From: Ziziphus jujuba
Taxonomy: Eukaryota > Streptophyta > Magnoliopsida > Rosales > Rhamnaceae
Length of the DNA: 64,000 nucleotides
Assembly (NCBI RefSeq): GCF_031755915.1
Contig: NC_083381.1
Coordinates: 5,716,501 to 5,780,500 of the forward strand
Direction of reading: 5' to 3'
Position numbers and translations under genes: made by a program. Below, one piece after another: positions 31,346 through 42,264 of the stretch. The first letter of the stretch is position 1, and every line of letters starts with the position of its first letter. A model generated the notes under the pieces. The model saw only the letters and a list, made by a program, of their open reading frames with translations, searched no databases and was not told the origin of the DNA.

Positions 31346-32598
31346 GGACTCATCCTGCAACTAAGCTCAAGTCAAGCTCATGTTCATCCTTTCCACATTC
31401 TTCATCATCCAATTCGGCCTCTCCCCCACTTTCCTCCCTTTCATATTCTAGTTGACCATTACCTTTCAGCACCATGATTCTCCTAGTTGGGCATTGATTG
31501 GCAATGTCCTCTTCCTTAGCACTTAAAACACACAATTGCATGAGTTCTTGAAGGTTTATGATCAGATTTACCTTCATATTTGTGTGCTTGGACAGCTTCG
31601 GCTTTAGCTTCTCTTTTTGGCCGATTGGAACTATCTTCTTCAAGTTTCGGTTTTGGCTTGTTGTCAAAGATGGGATTGCTTCTCCAAACACTTTGAATGG
31701 TCCTCCCGCTGCTTGAATCTCCTCCAAATTGTGAGCTTGTATGCCTTCTCTTGAATTGATTTTCAATTTTGATGGCCACATGAAGCATCTCCTCCAGTTC
31801 TACATATTGTTAAAGTTCCAATTGGTTGGCTATCTCACGATTCAAACCACCCAAAAACCTTGCCATGGTTGCCTCTCAATCCTCATTCATGCTTAACCTC
31901 ATCATAAGCATCTCCATCTCCTTGTAATAATCCTCCACGGGCCAACTTCCTTGAGATAAAGATTGAAACCTTTGATGCAGCAATCTATGATAGTGTGATG
32001 GTACAAATCGCTTCCTCATGGCTCCTTTCATTTGTCGCCATGTAGTGATCAAGTCATCACCAACTCTTCTTTGGGTATTTTGCTCATTTGCCCACCATTG
32101 GAGTGCGTAATGACCAAACTCCATTGCTGCCATCTTCACCTTCTTGGCCTCGGAATAATGATGACAATCGAAAATCATCTCTATTCTCTCTTCCCATTCC
32201 CAATATGCTTCCGGATCACTTTTACTCATGGATGGTGGGATGTTTACCATGATGTTTCCAAGATCATCATCTTCATACCTTGCTGGTCTCCCATGGACTA
32301 GCCTTTCTTGAGGTTCAAAAATTTCATCAAACCCCTCATCCAAGTCATCTCCATAGTTACTTCCCCCGTATTCCTCTCTTGATAGCCCTCGGCCTCCTCG
32401 ACCTCGACCTCCATGAGCATCTAACCTTATATTGGGCATTCCTTGGGATGTTTCTAACCTGTCCATCTTTTGATTTAAATGGTGAAATCGGGCATTCATC
32501 CGTTGTAATTGCTCCAATATAGCCCCCATGTCCGTTTGCTCACCACTTCTCGTAGCTCGGAAATCACCTTTAAATCCTACGGACTCCTCTTCATTCAT
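31346..32598 (-). pseudogene. B3-interior gag
   Basis: Frame 31876-32598 is an open N-terminal gag: MNEEESVGFKGDFRATRSGE, LEQLQRMNARFHHLNQKMD, a Gly/Arg-rich GGRGRGGRG stretch, NIPPSMSKSDPEAYWEWEER, FDCHHYSEAKKVKMA, MRKRFVPSHYHRLLHQRFQS and EDYYKEMEMLMMRLSMNED. A stop near 31875 and a frameshift split it from 31350-31781/31516-31788 (FKRRHTSSQFGG-type basic part, TRRIMVLKGNGQLE). The zinc knuckle near 31500 is partly lost. Confidence 0.85.
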
Positions 32599-33772
32599 TC
32601 TCTCAAAGGTGGATCTCCTTTTCTCACCCTTGAATCTGCCATGTTAGTATGAATAATATAAAAATAAAATAAATCCTATCCAGATTCACTCCCTCATGTG
32701 TTTCACTCAATATAAGAACTCGACACTCGTGTTTGCACACTAATTTTGGCTTTTAACCCTCTTTTGTGCTCACACTCTCTTGCCTTTTTCCTCTCAATGA
32801 ATTATCTCAAAGTTCTAATTAAAACACCCACAAAACAGCAATTAGATTACAAGTATGTTTTAATTAAACTTATCAAAACAGTAGCTAAAAGTAGGCAATA
32901 CCGAAGAATTCAACAAAACCTAGTTTTTGGCTTTTCTAGGCAAAATAAAGCAAATAATGAGAAAACTTTGGAATTTTGAAGAACTGGACCAGATAGTAAT
33001 AGATTATGAGTTCAAGAATAAAATTCTAGAAAAAGAAATTCAAATACGAACAAGAATCAAAGAGAACAAAAATATAGAAAAATGTTGGTTGTTGTTCTTG
33101 TAATTCAAGTTTTGTATCAAATCCTTTAACTAATTTTAATTCAAATAATTTAGCACTCAAACTCAAATATCTAGCAGCAAAAATAACTCTCCAGAAACTT
33201 CAAATATGGAATAAATAATCAACAAAGCAGCAGTTACAAGAAATTTCCAGCAACAAACTTCAACACCGATTTTCAACAAACTGATATATATATATATTTT
33301 ATATTCGGCTTTCTTCTTTTTTTTCACTCACTGAATATCAAACACAACAGCAATAGCAAGAATAAACAACAAAATTGCAATTCCAACTCCAAAAATTAAC
33401 CAAACCCGTGACCTCCAAATAAACACAAATGTGCAATTTTTTATTTTTATTTTTTAATAAATGTTGCCGCAAACTCTTTTTTTTTTTTTTTTTGAATAGA
33501 TGAATGCAAATATTTAAGACTAAAACAGCAAAGAAAAATCAACAACAACCAAATTAAAAGAACAATGATGGAAGACAACCAACAAACTAGGAAACGAAAA
33601 AATATGGTAAAATTAGAAAATCCTAATTCAATTAGGAATGATTTTTTTTTTTTTTAAATGCAGAACGTGTATGGGATGGATGCAACCTTAACCTAATGCT
33701 AAAATTGCAGAAAACACAAAAAAAAAAAAATAATAAAGCAAATAAAGATGGATCAAACCTGAACAAAATTTG
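32599..33772 (-). other. Leader of the B3 interior
   Basis: AT-rich untranslated DNA with A/T homopolymers (33475-33494, 33641-33656, 33718-33730). Similar to the B2 leader. No gene was recognised. Confidence 0.7.
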
Positions 33773-33784
33773 GCTCTGATAACA
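33773..33784 (-). promoter_or_regulatory. Mutated Met-tRNA primer-binding site
   Basis: GCTCTGATAACA in place of GCTCTGATACCA: one substitution in the tRNA-complementary core, two bases from the LTR (33787). Confidence 0.8.
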
Positions 33785-33786
33785 AA

Positions 33787-34774
33787 TGATACGAACCTAG
33801 GACGACCTGCTTCTAAACCCATATTATATTAGTCCGGATCTAATTATGTTCAAGTTCTAATGGTCACCTTAATCCTTAACCAAACTGTGATTAGAAACCT
33901 TGGTATATAATGAAGATGCCATAATAGGTGATGGAAGGCCTATTGATAAGTCGAACCAAAACACTCATTCACTAATGGTGTTTTAGGTGTTCAAAAGAAC
34001 AAAAAGAATTCAATCTCACAAATAATTTTCTGTATAAAATTCAAGCTTCCTTCTTGTTGAAAAATAAGCCTTTAAGTAGGCCACAAATCCATGAAATAAA
34101 ACCCTAAAAGCAAAGGGAAAACCGGCCATACAAAGTAGTTCCCTATGGTGGTTGAAATTCTCACTCCTTTCCTAATCTAATTTGGATTAATTAATTCCTT
34201 TACTTTGAAATAGGAATTAATTAATTTACAATGAAAATAATAAAATAATAACTTTCCTAAACTTATTGTTCCAGACAATAAATAAATAAAAACTAAAAAA
34301 TAATGGTTATTTCCTAAAACAAAAAATAGAATCAAATTAGGAAACTATAATACTAGCTTTTTGAGGAAGTTGACTTTGACCAATTTTTGACCAAATTGAG
34401 CTCCAAATCAGCTTCAATATGCTTTTTAGGATGCCAAATAAGCTGAATATGAAGTCCCACACGTTGCCCATGCTTGGAAGAGGAAGAAAAAGCCAACTCA
34501 GCAAAATACAGTAAAGCCAGCACAAAATACAGTAAAAAGCAGGCCAAATTTGAAGCTGTCCGTTCAACCCCTTTTTGAATGCCTTTGAGGCTTCCTTGAC
34601 TTGATTCCATATCCTCTTAGATATATGTATTGAATCCATAACGAGTTGGAACCAGTTCATGCTGCTCGTTGTCCATATTTCCACCAAAACTGCTATCCGG
34701 GTCCGTATCGGCTTCCACCACTTAGATGCTTAGAATAGGCTTTGTATATTCAAGTATGGACAAGTTCTGTTGAG
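33787..34774 (-). repeat. Inner B LTR (-), truncated at its U3 start
   Basis: Runs from TGATACGAACCTAGG to TTCTGTTGAGA; about 160 bp of the U3 start are missing. It differs by many substitutions from the right-end LTR piece at 36135-36437, which overlaps it in content by about 160 bp, so the two are not halves of one LTR. Confidence 0.75.
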
Positions 34775-35236
34775 ATTAATGAGATTAATGAAGCATGTCA
34801 TGCGTCCATTTATTGGAAAATTTGTGGTTGTTGATTTTGATGATATTCTTGTATATAGTAGAAATTTACGTATGCCTGTAGAGCATCTTAGGATACTTTT
34901 AGGAGTGCTTAGGAAGGAAAGATTATTTGCTAACCTGAAAAAGTGTGACTTTTGCAAAGATGAACTTGTATTTCTAGAATTTGTTGTGAAAGTGTTTGAC
35001 CTAGGAGATTGGGTTTGTTTGCACATAAGGAAGTCGAGGTTTCCAAAACAACGAAAGTCTAAACTCATACCACATGGAAATGGTCCATTCCAAATATTGG
35101 AGAGACTTCATGACAATGCCTACAAGTTGGATCTTCCAGGTGAGTATAATGTGAGTGCTACTTTTAATGTTGCTGATTTATCTCCTTTTTGTGTAGGTGA
35201 CAATTTGAGGACAAATCATTTTCAAGAGGAGGGGAA
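34775..35236 (+). pseudogene. A1 RT-integrase fusion, second copy
   Basis: Plus frame 34770-35300: MKHVMRPFIGKFVVVDFDDI (RT palm), LRKERLFANLKKCDFCKDEL, VFLEFVV, then directly KVFDLGDWVCLHIRK and [17 protein letters not shown] of integrase. The junction matches G1 base for base around it apart from a few substitutions. The frame continues over the polypurine tract (35224-35236, AAGAGGAGGGGAA) into the LTR. Confidence 0.85.
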
Positions 35237-36134
35237 TGATGAGGACATGACCAAGAGCCCTTCAAGATGGAGCCCAAATCCGCTTCAAATGTCTACATGA
35301 TCCATAACTTGAGCATGAGCAAAGAGATTGAAAGAGGCACTAAATGGTTTAATCCAAGAGGTGTTTTCAACCCAAGGAAGCAAGTTCATTAGTGAAGATG
35401 AACTAAAATTGGTCCATATGATTGGGATGGTGGATGCCAACGTGAAAGAGAGTTTAACGCATGGACTTCTACAATATGGTGACGTGGCATCATATGGTGA
35501 CATGGCATCCAACTAAGCTTGGCCAAATTTTATAATTAGGAAAATATTAATTTTTATTTATGTTTTAATTGGATTTTGACATGTTGCCTATTTACTTTCC
35601 TAATTTAGTTTTTATTAGGTTTTTAAATTACTTTTCTAATTTTATTAGAGTTGAATTGGTCAAAGAATTAAAGGCCATTCAAATTAGGAAACTAGGAGCT
35701 AAATTAGGTTTCCTAAACCTAACAACATTAGGTTTCCTAAGCCTAACCACATTAGGTTTCCTAAATCTAACCACATTAGGTTTCCTAAACCTATCAAATT
35801 TTAGCAAATTTAGGAAAGCTTTGTAATTTATTTTGCCTATTTAAAGGCACATAAGTCATGAATAAAGGGGAGATTACAATTTTGATTCAAAGTGAGAGTG
35901 ATTCTCTTGGTTCTCTAAGAACTATATCGAACTTTTTCAAGCTTTGTTTCTGAAGTTCAAATTCGACTTATCAATAGGTTATTCCACACCCTATTGTGGC
36001 ATCTTCATTATACCAAGGTTCTTACCTCAAATATAGGTAACGGGTTGAGGTCTTCCATTGATAACATGTAATTAGACTGTCCTAATTCAATCTCTGTTAC
36101 GGGTTGAGAGGCAGGTCGCTCTAGGTTCGTATCA
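35237..36134 (+). repeat. A1 3' LTR in B3
   Basis: 898 bp, TGATGAGGACATG ... TTCGTATCA. It encodes the LTR-borne tail (35328-35516: ALNGLIQEVFSTQGSKF, SLTHGLLQYGD). Four palindromic repeats at about 35704-35794; TATTTAAAG near 35848. Confidence 0.85.
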
Positions 36135-36437
36135 GTCTTAGACATATGTATTGAATCCATAAAGAGTTGGAACCATTTCATGCTGCTCGGTGTCCATATT
36201 TGCACCAAAATCCCTACCAGGTTCCGTATCGGCTTCCACCACTTGGATACTTAGAATAGGCTTTGTATCTTCAAGTATGGATAAGCTGTGTTGAGAATTG
36301 ATTACCCCCTATATAAATGCTGCCAGGTTGTCCTTAAATCTCTTAATTTGAGCGCTTGTGATTGGCCTGGTCTTCATCCGTGTTGGGTCAGCATCCAGCG
36401 GGTTATCGGTTGAGCGGGCTCGGGCGGAATCACATCA
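36135..36437 (-). repeat. Right terminal LTR piece of B3 (-)
   Basis: About 300 bp ending GCGGAATCACATCA, i.e. the U3 start of a B LTR on the minus strand, flush with TSD TAGCC. The rest of this LTR is replaced by the A1 fragment on its left. Confidence 0.82.
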
Positions 36438-36442
36438 TAGCC

Positions 36443-36780
36443 ATTACTATAGAAGCATTTTTCAGAAACTACAAAGCTTGTCTCAAGGAAATAGGAGTGT
36501 GGAGGACTATTATAAGGAGATGGAAATCGTTATGATAAGGGCCAATGTTGAGGAGGATAAGGAGGCTACAATGGCACATTTCTTGGCTGGTTTGAATTGG
36601 AAAATAATAAATCAAGTGGACTAGCGTCATTATGTGTAGATTGTGGAGATGTTGCACATGGCCATCAAAGTAAAGCAACAACTCAAGAGGAGGGGTACCA
36701 CAAGACCTAGTATTGCTGAAGATGAACCAAAATTGGTCCATATGATTGGAACGGAGGATGCCAACATGAAAGAAAACCTA
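36443..36780 (+). pseudogene. A2 gag continuation and A2 LTR fragment
   Basis: Picks up at HYYRSIFQKLQSLSQGNRSV, then EDYYKEMEIVMIRANVEED and MAHFLAGLNWKI, a stop after VD, and VKQQLKRRGTTRPSIA out of frame. At about 36718 it jumps to an A2 LTR segment (DEPKLVHMIGTEDANM-coding). That segment ends at 36780, where the D LTR begins. The jump removed the gag end and all pol. Confidence 0.8.
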
Positions 36781-37507
36781 TGATACACTCATGGATGCGG
36801 GTATGGTAGTGAGATGATGAGTTTGAGTCAATGAAATGAAAGTGAATAATCAGATGGTAATTGGATATGGAGATGGGATGAAAAACAATTGCAAGGAACT
36901 TAAAAATAGAAAGAAAAAAAAATTAAAATAAAATAAAATATATCCAACAAAGACCCACTACCTATTTAGAGGTAGGAACCTATGGTATTGAATTATGACC
37001 CTTTATCTATGAAAAATAAGAACCATAAGTATAAAGACACTGCCAAGTGAGTAACCGAGAGGTCCAAGAATAATGGTGAAATTACCAAGATAGTTATTAC
37101 ACATCCAAAATTACCAAGATAAAATTAAATTCTTAATTTAACCTAGATGGGCCTAGCTAGCATCAAATTACATGGCTCGGATGTTCTAAAATACTTGATC
37201 TCTTAAAATAGCACCAAAACAACCCGTTTTGCAATTTCCTTAAGCCCATTTTATAATTCTCCAAGCCCAAAACGTCCCCCTTTAATTTTGGCTTACTTTC
37301 CAAACCAAAAACACTTGATCTTAGGCTGTCAAATAGTTGTTCTTGAACTTCGAATGCTCAAAAGTGGGTTTGGTAATGTCCTCCTCTTTAAACACATCAA
37401 GATCCTTCATGAATGCAAATAAGGCCTCATTGAATTTATTGGCTCTACTTCGAGTAATTGGGCATCGAGGCAGCTAAAAGGGATTGTTGGAAGTGTGATG
37501 TGCATCA
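36781..37507 (-). repeat. 3' LTR of D
   Basis: 727 bp, TGATGCACATCAC ... GAGTGTATCA on the minus strand, preceded by a purine tract (GAAGGGGGGAA-like, 37508-37520). After one stop (NNPF*), the pol frame continues into the LTR with CPITRSRANKFNEALFAFMK, the counterpart of the A and B LTR-encoded tails. Confidence 0.8.
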
Positions 37508-38533
37508 TTCCCCCCTTCTTTGAAGAGATTCATCCTTGAATCTTCACCTGCATCAAAAAGAAATAAATCACTAACATTGAATGTGGAACTCACATTGTAC
37601 TCATTGGGCAAGTCAATTTTATAAGCATTGTCATTAATTTTCTCTAAGACTTGAAATGGACCATCCCTTCTTGGATGCAACTTAGTCTTCCTCCTTTCGG
37701 GAAATCTCTCCTTTCTCATGTGCACCCAAACCCAATCTCCTGGTTCAAAAATCACTTGCTTCCTTCCCTTATTAGCCTTCTTTTCATAGATTTCAGTTTT
37801 CTTCTCAATGTGCTTTTTCACCTTGGTGTGTAAGTCTTGCACAAACTTTGCTTTTGCTTTGCCATCCATGGAAACAATTTCATTAGTAGGTAAGGGTAGC
37901 AAATCCAATGGTGTAAGGGGATTAAAACCATAAACAATTTCAAATGATGAACAATTGGTGGATGAATGCAATGTCTTATTGTAGGCAAATTCTATGTGTG
38001 GCAAATAATCCTCCCAAATTTTCAAATTCTTTTGAATCAAAGCTCCCACCAAAGTTCCTAAAGTTCTATTAAACACTTCAGTTTGTCCATCTGTTTGTGG
38101 ATGGCAAGTGGATGAAAACAATAGCTTTGTTCCTAACTTTCCCCAAAGTGTTTTCCAAAAATGACTTAGAAACTTAACATCCCTATCCGAAATAATGGTT
38201 TTGGGAATGCCATGTAGTCTAACTATCTCCATAAAGAACAAATCAGCAAATATGTGTAGCATCATTTGTTTTGCTAAATGGAATGAAATGAGCCATTTTT
38301 GAAAATCTATCTACTACCACAAAGATAGAATCCTTTCCTTTGCTAGACCATGGCAAATCTAAAGCAAAATCCATTGAAATGTCTATCCAAGGGGCATTTA
38401 AAATAGGTAATGGAGTGTACAAACCATGTGGTTATACTTTGAATTTGGCCTTTTTGTAAGTAATGCATCGTCGGCAAACCCTCTCCACATCCTTTCTTAT
38501 GTGCGGCCAAAAGAAGTGCTCACCTAAGATGTC
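37508..38533 (-). pseudogene. D integrase
   Basis: Zinc region GEHFFWPHIRKDVERVCRRC; catalytic core with WIDISMDF (Asp 1), [13 protein letters not shown] (Asp 2) and [16 protein letters not shown] (Glu). The C-terminal part has [20 protein letters not shown] and [20 protein letters not shown]. All three acidic residues are present, but a frameshift near 38265 breaks the core. The open frame 37474-38265 runs through the polypurine tract into the LTR. Confidence 0.87.
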
Positions 38534-38606
38534 TAATGCATCATTGGAAAACCCTTTCCACATCCATTCTTATGTGTGGCCAAAAGAAGTGCTCACCTAA
38601 GATGTC
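38461..38606. repeat. 73-bp tandem duplication in the D integrase zinc region
   Basis: 38461-38533 and 38534-38606 both begin TAATGCATC and end ACCTAAGATGTC. The copies differ at several sites and the second ends where a B LTR fragment starts. Confidence 0.85.
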
Positions 38607-39146
38607 TAACTTGACTTTGACCAATTTCAACTCCAAATCAGCTTCAATATGCTTTACAGGATGCCAAATAAGCTGAGTATGAAGTCCCACACGTTTCCCA
38701 TGCCTCGAAGAGGAAGAAAAAGCCAACTCAAAAAATACAGTAAAGCCAGCACAAAATACAGTAAAAAACAGGCCAAATTTGAAGCTATCCGTACAACCCC
38801 TTTTTGAATGCCTTTGAAGCTTCCTTGACTTGATTCCATATCCTCTTAGACATATGTATTGAATCCATAAAGAGTTGGAACCATTTCATGCTGTCCGTTG
38901 TCCATATTTGCACCAAAACTGCTACCTGGGTCCGTATCTTCTTCCACCACTTGGATGCTTAGAATAGGCATTCTATCTTCAAGTATGGACAAGCTCTGTT
39001 GAGAATTGATTGCCCCCTGTATAAATGCTCCTAGCTTATCCTTAAATCTCTTAATTTGAGCTCTTATGATTGGCTTGGTCTTCATCCGTGTCGGGTCAGC
39101 ACCCTAGCGGGTTATCAGTTGAGCGGGCTTGGGCGGAATCACATCA
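38607..39146 (-). repeat. Partial B LTR (U3 half)
   Basis: From TTGACTTTGACC to CGGAATCACATCA; the R/U5 part is missing. Frame 38846-39085 encodes the LTR-borne KPIIRAQIKRFKDKLGAFIQ tail. It breaks D between the integrase zinc region and RNase H. Confidence 0.8.
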
Positions 39147-39215
39147 TCCTTTTTTATCCAAAATTTCTAAATCAAACTCTTGATGTAACAAAACCCATCT
39201 AATTAACGTAGGTTT
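39147..39215 (-). pseudogene. Athila/Tat-type RNase H scrap
   Basis: 69 bp between two B LTR pieces. The minus-strand reading gives PTLIRWVLLHQEFDLEILDK, a close match to the RNase H motif (IRW..LLQEFD.EI.DKKG) typical of Athila/Tat polyproteins. It does not belong to families A, B or D, so it is the only sign here of an autonomous relative of C. Confidence 0.55.
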
Positions 39216-40206
39216 TGATACGAATCTAGGACGACCTGCTCCTAAACCCTTATTATATTAGCCCGGATCTAATTATGTTGAAGTTCTAATGGTCACCTTG
39301 ACCCCTAACCAACCTATGATTAGAAACCTTGGCATATAGTGAAGACGCCAGAATAGGTTATGGATGCCCTATTGATAAGTCAAACTAAAACAATCATTCA
39401 CTAATGGTGTTTTTGGTGTTCAAAAGAACAAAGAGAGATTCAATCCCACAAAATAAATTTTGTATATTATCAAAGTTATATTCTTCCTAAAAAACAAGCC
39501 CTTACATAGCCTAAAAGAAACAAAATAAAACCCTAAAAACAAAAGGTAAAACCAGCCACCTATAGGAATTAAGAAAGTTGGCCGAATTCTAATACTTCCT
39601 AAACTGAATTTGATTAATTAATTCCTTTATTTTGAATTAGAAATTAATTAATTTACAATGGAAATAATAAATTAATAACTTTCCTAAACTTATTTGTCCC
39701 GAAAATAAATAAATAAAAACTAAAAAGTAATGGAAGTTTCCTAAAACAAAAAGTAAAAACAAATTAGGAAACTAAAATACTAGCTTTTTAACTAAGATGA
39801 CTTTAACCAATCTTTGACCAATTTGAACTCCAAATCAGCCTCACTATGCTTTTTAGGATGCCAAATAAGCTAAATATGAAGTCGCACACGTTGCCCATGA
39901 TTGGAAGAGGAAGAAAAAGCCAACTTAGCAAAATACAGTAAAGCCAGCACAAAATATAGTAAAAAACAGGCCAAATTTGAAGCTGTCCGTACAACCCCTT
40001 TTTGAATGCCTTTGAAGCTGTGTTGACTTGATTCCATATCCTCTTAGACATATGTATTGAATCCATAAAGAGTCGGAACCATTTCATGCTACCATTTGTC
40101 CATATTTGCACCAAAACTGCTACCAGGGTCCGTATCGACTTCCACCACTTGGATGCTTACAATAGGCTTTGTATCTTCAAGTATGGACAAGCTCTGTTGA
40201 GAATTG
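39216..40206 (-). repeat. B LTR, truncated at U3 start
   Basis: TGATACGAATCTAGG ... CTCTGTTGAGAATTG. It stops within 5 bp of where the inner B LTR of B3 (34774) is truncated. It abuts an A2 LTR at 40207. Confidence 0.8.
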
Positions 40207-41048
40207 TGATACGAACCTAGAGCGACCTGCCTCTAAACCCATAACAAAGATTGAATTAGGACCGTCTAATTACAAGTTATCAATGGAAGACCTCGACCCA
40301 TTACCTATATTTGAGGTAAGAACCTTGGTATAGTGAAGATGCCACAATAGGGTACGGAATAACCTATTGATAAGTCGAATTTGAACTCCACAAACAAAGC
40401 TTGAAAAAGTTCGATATAGTTTTTAGAGAACCAAGAGAATCACTCTCACTTTGAATCAAAATTGTAATCTCCTCTTTATTGATGACTTATGTGCCTTTAA
40501 ATAGGCAAAATAAAGTACAAATCTTTCCTAAATTTGCTAAAAGTGAAGGTGGAATAATGATGGATGAAAATTAGGTTTAGGAAACCTAATTTTGATAGGT
40601 TTAGGAAACCTAGTGTGATTAGGTTTAGGAAACCTAATGGGCAACATGCCAAAATCCAATCAAAACATAAATAAAAATTAATATTTTCCTAGTTATAAAA
40701 TTTAGCCAATGCCATGTAGGCACATATCACCCTCCACGTGGCAAAAGTGCCATGTCACCATATGATGCCACGTCACCATCCATGTCATCAAATTGTGCCA
40801 CATCACCATATTGTTGGATTCCATGCGTTAGGCTTTCTTTCATGTTGGCATCCTCCGTTCCAATCATATGGATCAATTTTTGTTCATCTTCAGTAATGAA
40901 CTTGTTTCCTTGGGATGTGAACACCTCTTGGATTAAACCATTTAGTACTTCTTTAAATCTCTTTGCTCTTGCCCTGGTTATTGGTCCCGTAGAGATTTGA
41001 AGTGGCTCTGGACTCCATCTTTGGGTGCTCCTGGTCATGTCCTGATCA
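40207..41048 (-). repeat. A2 LTR (-)
   Basis: 842 bp, TGATACGAACC ... GTCCTGATCA. Frame 40727-41038 encodes the A2 tail (STQRWSPEPLQIS, ARAKRFKEVLNGLIQE). Three palindromic units at about 40570-40640; TATA-like CTATTTAAAG (minus) near 40496. No direct repeat was found at its edges, so it may be a solo LTR whose flank was rearranged, or a truncated copy. Confidence 0.8.
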
Positions 41049-42264
41049 CGTCCTGTGTCAAAACACCTCCTATGCTAAGACCAGAAGCATCACATTCGAT
41101 TTCAAAAGTTTTAGTAAAATTAGGTAAAGCAAGAACAGGTGCATTTGTTAGCTTATTTTTAAGAGTAATAAATGCTCTCTCTTGTTCTTCTCCCCATTTG
41201 AAAATTACATTTTTCTTAATAAGCTCATTCAAAGGTGCAGCAATGGTGCTAAAGTCCTTAACAAACCTCCTATAAAAGCTAGCTAACCTATGAAAGCTCC
41301 TAACCTCACTTGCACTTTTAAGTGTTGGCCACTCTTTAATGGATTGGACTTTTAACTTATCAACTTTCACACCATTAGAACTAACAACAAAACCTAGGAA
41401 AACAACTTCATTCATGCAAAAACAACATTTCTTTAAATTGGCATACAATCTTTCACTTCTAAGAACATCTAGCACATTCCCAATATGCTCTATATGCTCT
41501 TCCAAACTTTTACTATATATGAGAATATCATCAAAATACACAACTACAAGCTTTCCTATAAATGCACGCAGGACATGATTCATTAACCGCATGAATATTT
41601 TAGGTGCATTTGTCAAGCCAAATGACATGACCAACCACTCATATAAACCTTGCTTGGTTTTGAAAGCTGTTTTCCACTTATCCCCCTCCCTCATCCTAAT
41701 TTGGTGGTAACCACTCCTAAAGTCTATTTTGGAGAAAATTTGAGAATCATGCAACTCATATAGCATGTCATCTAATCTAGGGATAGGACAACAATACTTT
41801 CTTGGGCACTAAAAGCACTAATACAGCACATGGACTCATACTCTCTCGAATATACCCTTTAACTTTTTTTTACAGCTCGTTTGCTTCTTCCGGATTGGTT
41901 CTATAAGCTAGACGATTTGGTATTGTAACTCCCGGAATGAAATCTATTTGGTGCTCAATCCCTCTTAATGGTGGTAATCCACTTGGAACCTCCTTGGGAA
42001 ATATATCTTCATATTCCTGCAAAAGAGATACGCACTAGGCAAGGTATTATTAGTATCAAGGTTCTCATCCTTGTACAACATAAGAAAATTGGATTTTTCA
42101 GTTATAAATGCACTTTGCAGGTCACTCATTTTTGCATAAAAACTCTTTTGTTTTCTCTCTTTTTCTTGGTAGTCATTCCCTTTTCTCTCAATTTCTTTCC
42201 CTTTTCTTCTCTCACTTTCTTTTCTTTTGCATCTTCACTCTTTTCACTCTTTTTCTCACCCTTT
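41049..42264 (-). pseudogene. D reverse transcriptase and linker
   Basis: Frame 41035-41766: [72 protein letters not shown] (the Asp-Asp catalytic pair), [40 protein letters not shown], then [17 protein letters not shown] of the RNase H start. The sequence upstream (41767-42264) holds the fingers and the protease-RT linker with stops. Confidence 0.88.

Larger units (their letters stand above)
28988..36437. mobile_element. B3: family B insertion with inverted terminal LTRs, TSD TAGCC
   Basis: TAGCC is repeated at 28983-28987 and 36438-36442, and the A2 gag rejoins perfectly across it. The left end is a B LTR in + orientation (28988-30133). The right end is a B LTR in - orientation (36135-36437, partial). 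Both outer ends are therefore U3 starts (TGATGTGATTC). The two share variants not seen in other B LTRs (GGACAACCTG, GGGGGTAATC, GGTAG(C/G)GATTTTGG), so they look like one pair. Between them lie a minus-strand B interior with its own truncated 5' LTR (30142-34774) and an A1 3' fragment in + sense (34775-36134). Confidence 0.8.
26730..36780 (+). mobile_element. A2 element remnant, split by B3
   Basis: 5' LTR 26730-27642, PBS 27646-27657, leader, gag 28387-28987 continuing at 36443-36717. The sequence then jumps to a 63-bp piece of an A2 LTR (36718-36780), where D begins. All of pol is deleted. The two gag halves rejoin exactly across B3 when one TAGCC copy is removed. Confidence 0.85.

Noticed and set aside
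35569..35826. Repeat-protein-like ORF with LGFLNLTT units (also at 16168, 27119, 44455, 46606, 52043)
   Set aside because: The repeats are the 21/24-bp palindromic minisatellite in the LTR promoter, which is in frame by unit length; there is no start context or domain.
40201..41053. Target-site duplication for the A2 LTR in D
   Set aside because: AATTG and CGTCC do not match, so insertion as a simple solo LTR is not supported.
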